From Symbiodolus clandestinus (lineage in GTDB: Bacteria; Pseudomonadota; Gammaproteobacteria; Enterobacterales; G038960095), in the NCBI GenBank assembly GCA_038960095.1, contig CP152425.1, forward strand, positions 992,001 to 1,056,000: a stretch of 64,000 bases of DNA, read 5' to 3'. The notes beneath the pieces were generated by a model. It did no database searches. It had not been told where the DNA came from and saw only the letters and a program-made list of their open reading frames with translations. The translations under genes were made by a program, and so were the position numbers. Shown piece by piece: positions 62,917 through 64,000 of this stretch. Positions within the stretch are counted from its first letter, which is position 1. Each line of letters begins with the position of its first letter.

Positions 62917-63999
62917 TTAGCACCGAAAGCTCAGCCGCTGCCCCGGTTGCTGTCCGGTCAGCTTCCCCTGCTGGTAGACCATAACCCCATTGACCCAGGT
63001 GGTGTCAATGGTGCTGTGAAAAGTCTCGCCGGTCAGCGGTGACCAACCACAGTGGTAAAGCAGCTCCGATGCGCGCACTTGGGTGGGTTGTTGTAAATCC
63101 ACTAACACCAGATCAGCCCAAAAGCCTTCTCGTAGGTATCCCCGATCAATCACTTGAAAGCGCTCAGCCACCGCGTGGCTGGTTTTTTGCACAATTAATT
63201 CCAATGATAGCTGCCCACGATGGTAATACTCTAGCAGCATTAATAGGGCATGCTGTACCAAAGGTAACCCGGACGGTGCTTTGAGGTAGGGTTGCTGTTT
63301 TTCTTCCCAAGTGTGCGGTGCGTGGTCAGTTGCAATAATATCCAGTATGCCCGTCTGTAATCCCACTAACAGCGCTTGTTGGTGATGAGCCGCTTTAATC
63401 GATGGATTACATTTGATCTGATGCCCTAGGCGTTGGTAATCCTGTTGATTAAAGAACAGATGGTGTACACAGACTTCAGCGGTGATCGTTTTAGATCGTA
63501 AATCATCGAGTGTCATTGCTGGGGTTAGCAACACTAGTTCATCTGCGGTGGTGAGGTGTAGGAGGTGTAACCGGGTACCATATTGTTGTGCCAAAGAGAC
63601 TGCTAGGCGTGAAGAGCGTAGGCAGGCTTCTGTGGAGCGGATTTCGGCATGCGCTTGCGGGGGAATGGCATGGCCATAACGTTGATAAAAGGCAGCCTCG
63701 GCTGCTTGAATGGTAGGGGTATCTTCACAATGAGTAGCCACCAACAGCGGCGTGCCGGCAAAAATTTTGCGCAAATTAGACTCGTTATCCACCAGTAAAT
63801 CGCCGGTGGAAGCGCCCATGAAAATTTTAATGCCACAGGTTTGGCCAGGTTGTAACCGCTGGATTTCATCTAGATTATCCGCTGTTGCTCCCAGGTAAAA
63901 GCTGTAATTGGCCACAGAGCTGGTAGCAGCGCGGACATATTTATCCTCTAAGGCTTGGCGGGTAATTGTCGGTGGATTAACATTAGGCATCTCCATAAA
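62917..63999 (-). CDS. pyrC: dihydroorotase (multifunctional-complex type), N-terminus outside window
   Basis: This is the C-terminal ~360 residues of a dihydroorotase, the third step of pyrimidine synthesis. It shows MEMPNVNPPT, the carboxylated-Lys block CGIKIFMGASTGDLLVDN, ligand His in VATHCED and LHLLHLTTA, catalytic Asp in IATDHAPHTWEEK, and GYLREGFWADLVLVDL. The HxH metal site lies beyond base 64000. The sequence resembles Bacteroidetes-like class I enzymes more than the class II PyrC of E. coli, which hints at replacement or transfer. The frame is open to the window edge. Confidence 0.88.
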   Translation of the reverse strand, partial: FMEMPNVNPPTITRQALEDKYVRAATSSVANYSFYLGATADNLDEIQRLQPGQTCGIKIFMGASTGDLLVDNESNLRKIFAGTPLLVATHCEDTPTIQAAEAAFYQRYGHAIPPQAHAEIRSTEACLRSSRLAVSLAQQYGTRLHLLHLTTADELVLLTPAMTLDDLRSKTITAEVCVHHLFFNQQDYQRLGHQIKCNPSIKAAHHQQALLVGLQTGILDIIATDHAPHTWEEKQQPYLKAPSGLPLVQHALLMLLEYYHRGQLSLELIVQKTSHAVAERFQVIDRGYLREGFWADLVLVDLQQPTQVRASELLYHCGWSPLTGETFHSTIDTTWVNGVMVYQQGKLTGQQPGQRLSFRC

Positions 64000-64000
64000 G

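Overview
The window reads as the chromosome of a gammaproteobacterium close to the Enterobacterales and in the middle of genome reduction, most likely a host-associated symbiont. The evidence is gene order and decay. Several enteric neighbourhoods survive in shortened form: ileS-lspA near murJ, rpsT and nhaA; miaB-ybeY-corC-lnt; ubiF next to a Met-Leu-Gln-Gln tRNA operon; nagB-glnS; sodB-grxD; pdxH-tyrS; purB-mnmA. Between them ribF, ybeZ, hflD, ypjD and the rest of the nag operon are missing. Intergenic gaps of 300 to 700 bases carry broken insertion sequences (IS3, IS481-like, ISAs1, IS982) beside better preserved IS3, IS1182 and IS4 copies.

Layout. 1-2620: C-terminal two thirds of rpoC. 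2700-8050: an accessory patch bounded by IS3 debris. It holds the last part of a polyketide synthase (end of a C-methyltransferase domain plus thioesterase), an IS3 element, a broken TauD-type dioxygenase, and an intact Sfp/EntD-type phosphopantetheinyl transferase. 8088-11465: ffh, a terpene-cyclase remnant and a CorB-like transporter. 11566-15449: a broken ankyrin gene, an IS1182 element and an inverse-autotransporter (intimin/invasin type) barrel ending in 33 prolines. 15565-24764: lspA, ileS, a Ser/Thr/Pro-rich unknown protein, murJ, an ISAs1 remnant, rpsT, nhaA. 24868-32867: lnt, corC, ybeY, miaB, ubiF, rarA and four tRNAs. 32936-43356: CPA2 antiporter, a NagB homologue lacking its catalytic residues, glnS, an orphan HigA, an orphan OppA, tRNA-Arg, sodB, grxD, pdxH, tyrS. 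43439-46859: an AT-rich foreign cassette (acyl-CoA dehydrogenase, hexapeptide acyltransferase, a MurA resembling alphaproteobacterial forms, a small membrane ORF). 47399-53041: ung, a 1014-residue SF1 helicase, an IS982 remnant, ychF. 53269-64000: two tandem outer-membrane barrels, purB, mnmA, ycfH, queA with a rebuilt tail, an IS4 element inside a small membrane-protein gene, a broken metalloprotease, and a partial dihydroorotase.

How it fits together. The housekeeping genes cover transcription, membrane-protein targeting, lipoprotein and peptidoglycan export, tRNA charging and modification, and purine/pyrimidine synthesis. The accessory genes look like remains of at least two specialised-metabolite loci (polyketide/dioxygenase/PPTase, and the acyl-CoA dehydrogenase/MurA cassette), plus a terpene-cyclase scrap and host-interaction proteins. 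Three separate reading frames break exactly at runs of eight A, which raises the question of rescue by transcriptional slippage. All assignments come from reading the sequence and recalled family features; no database search was run.
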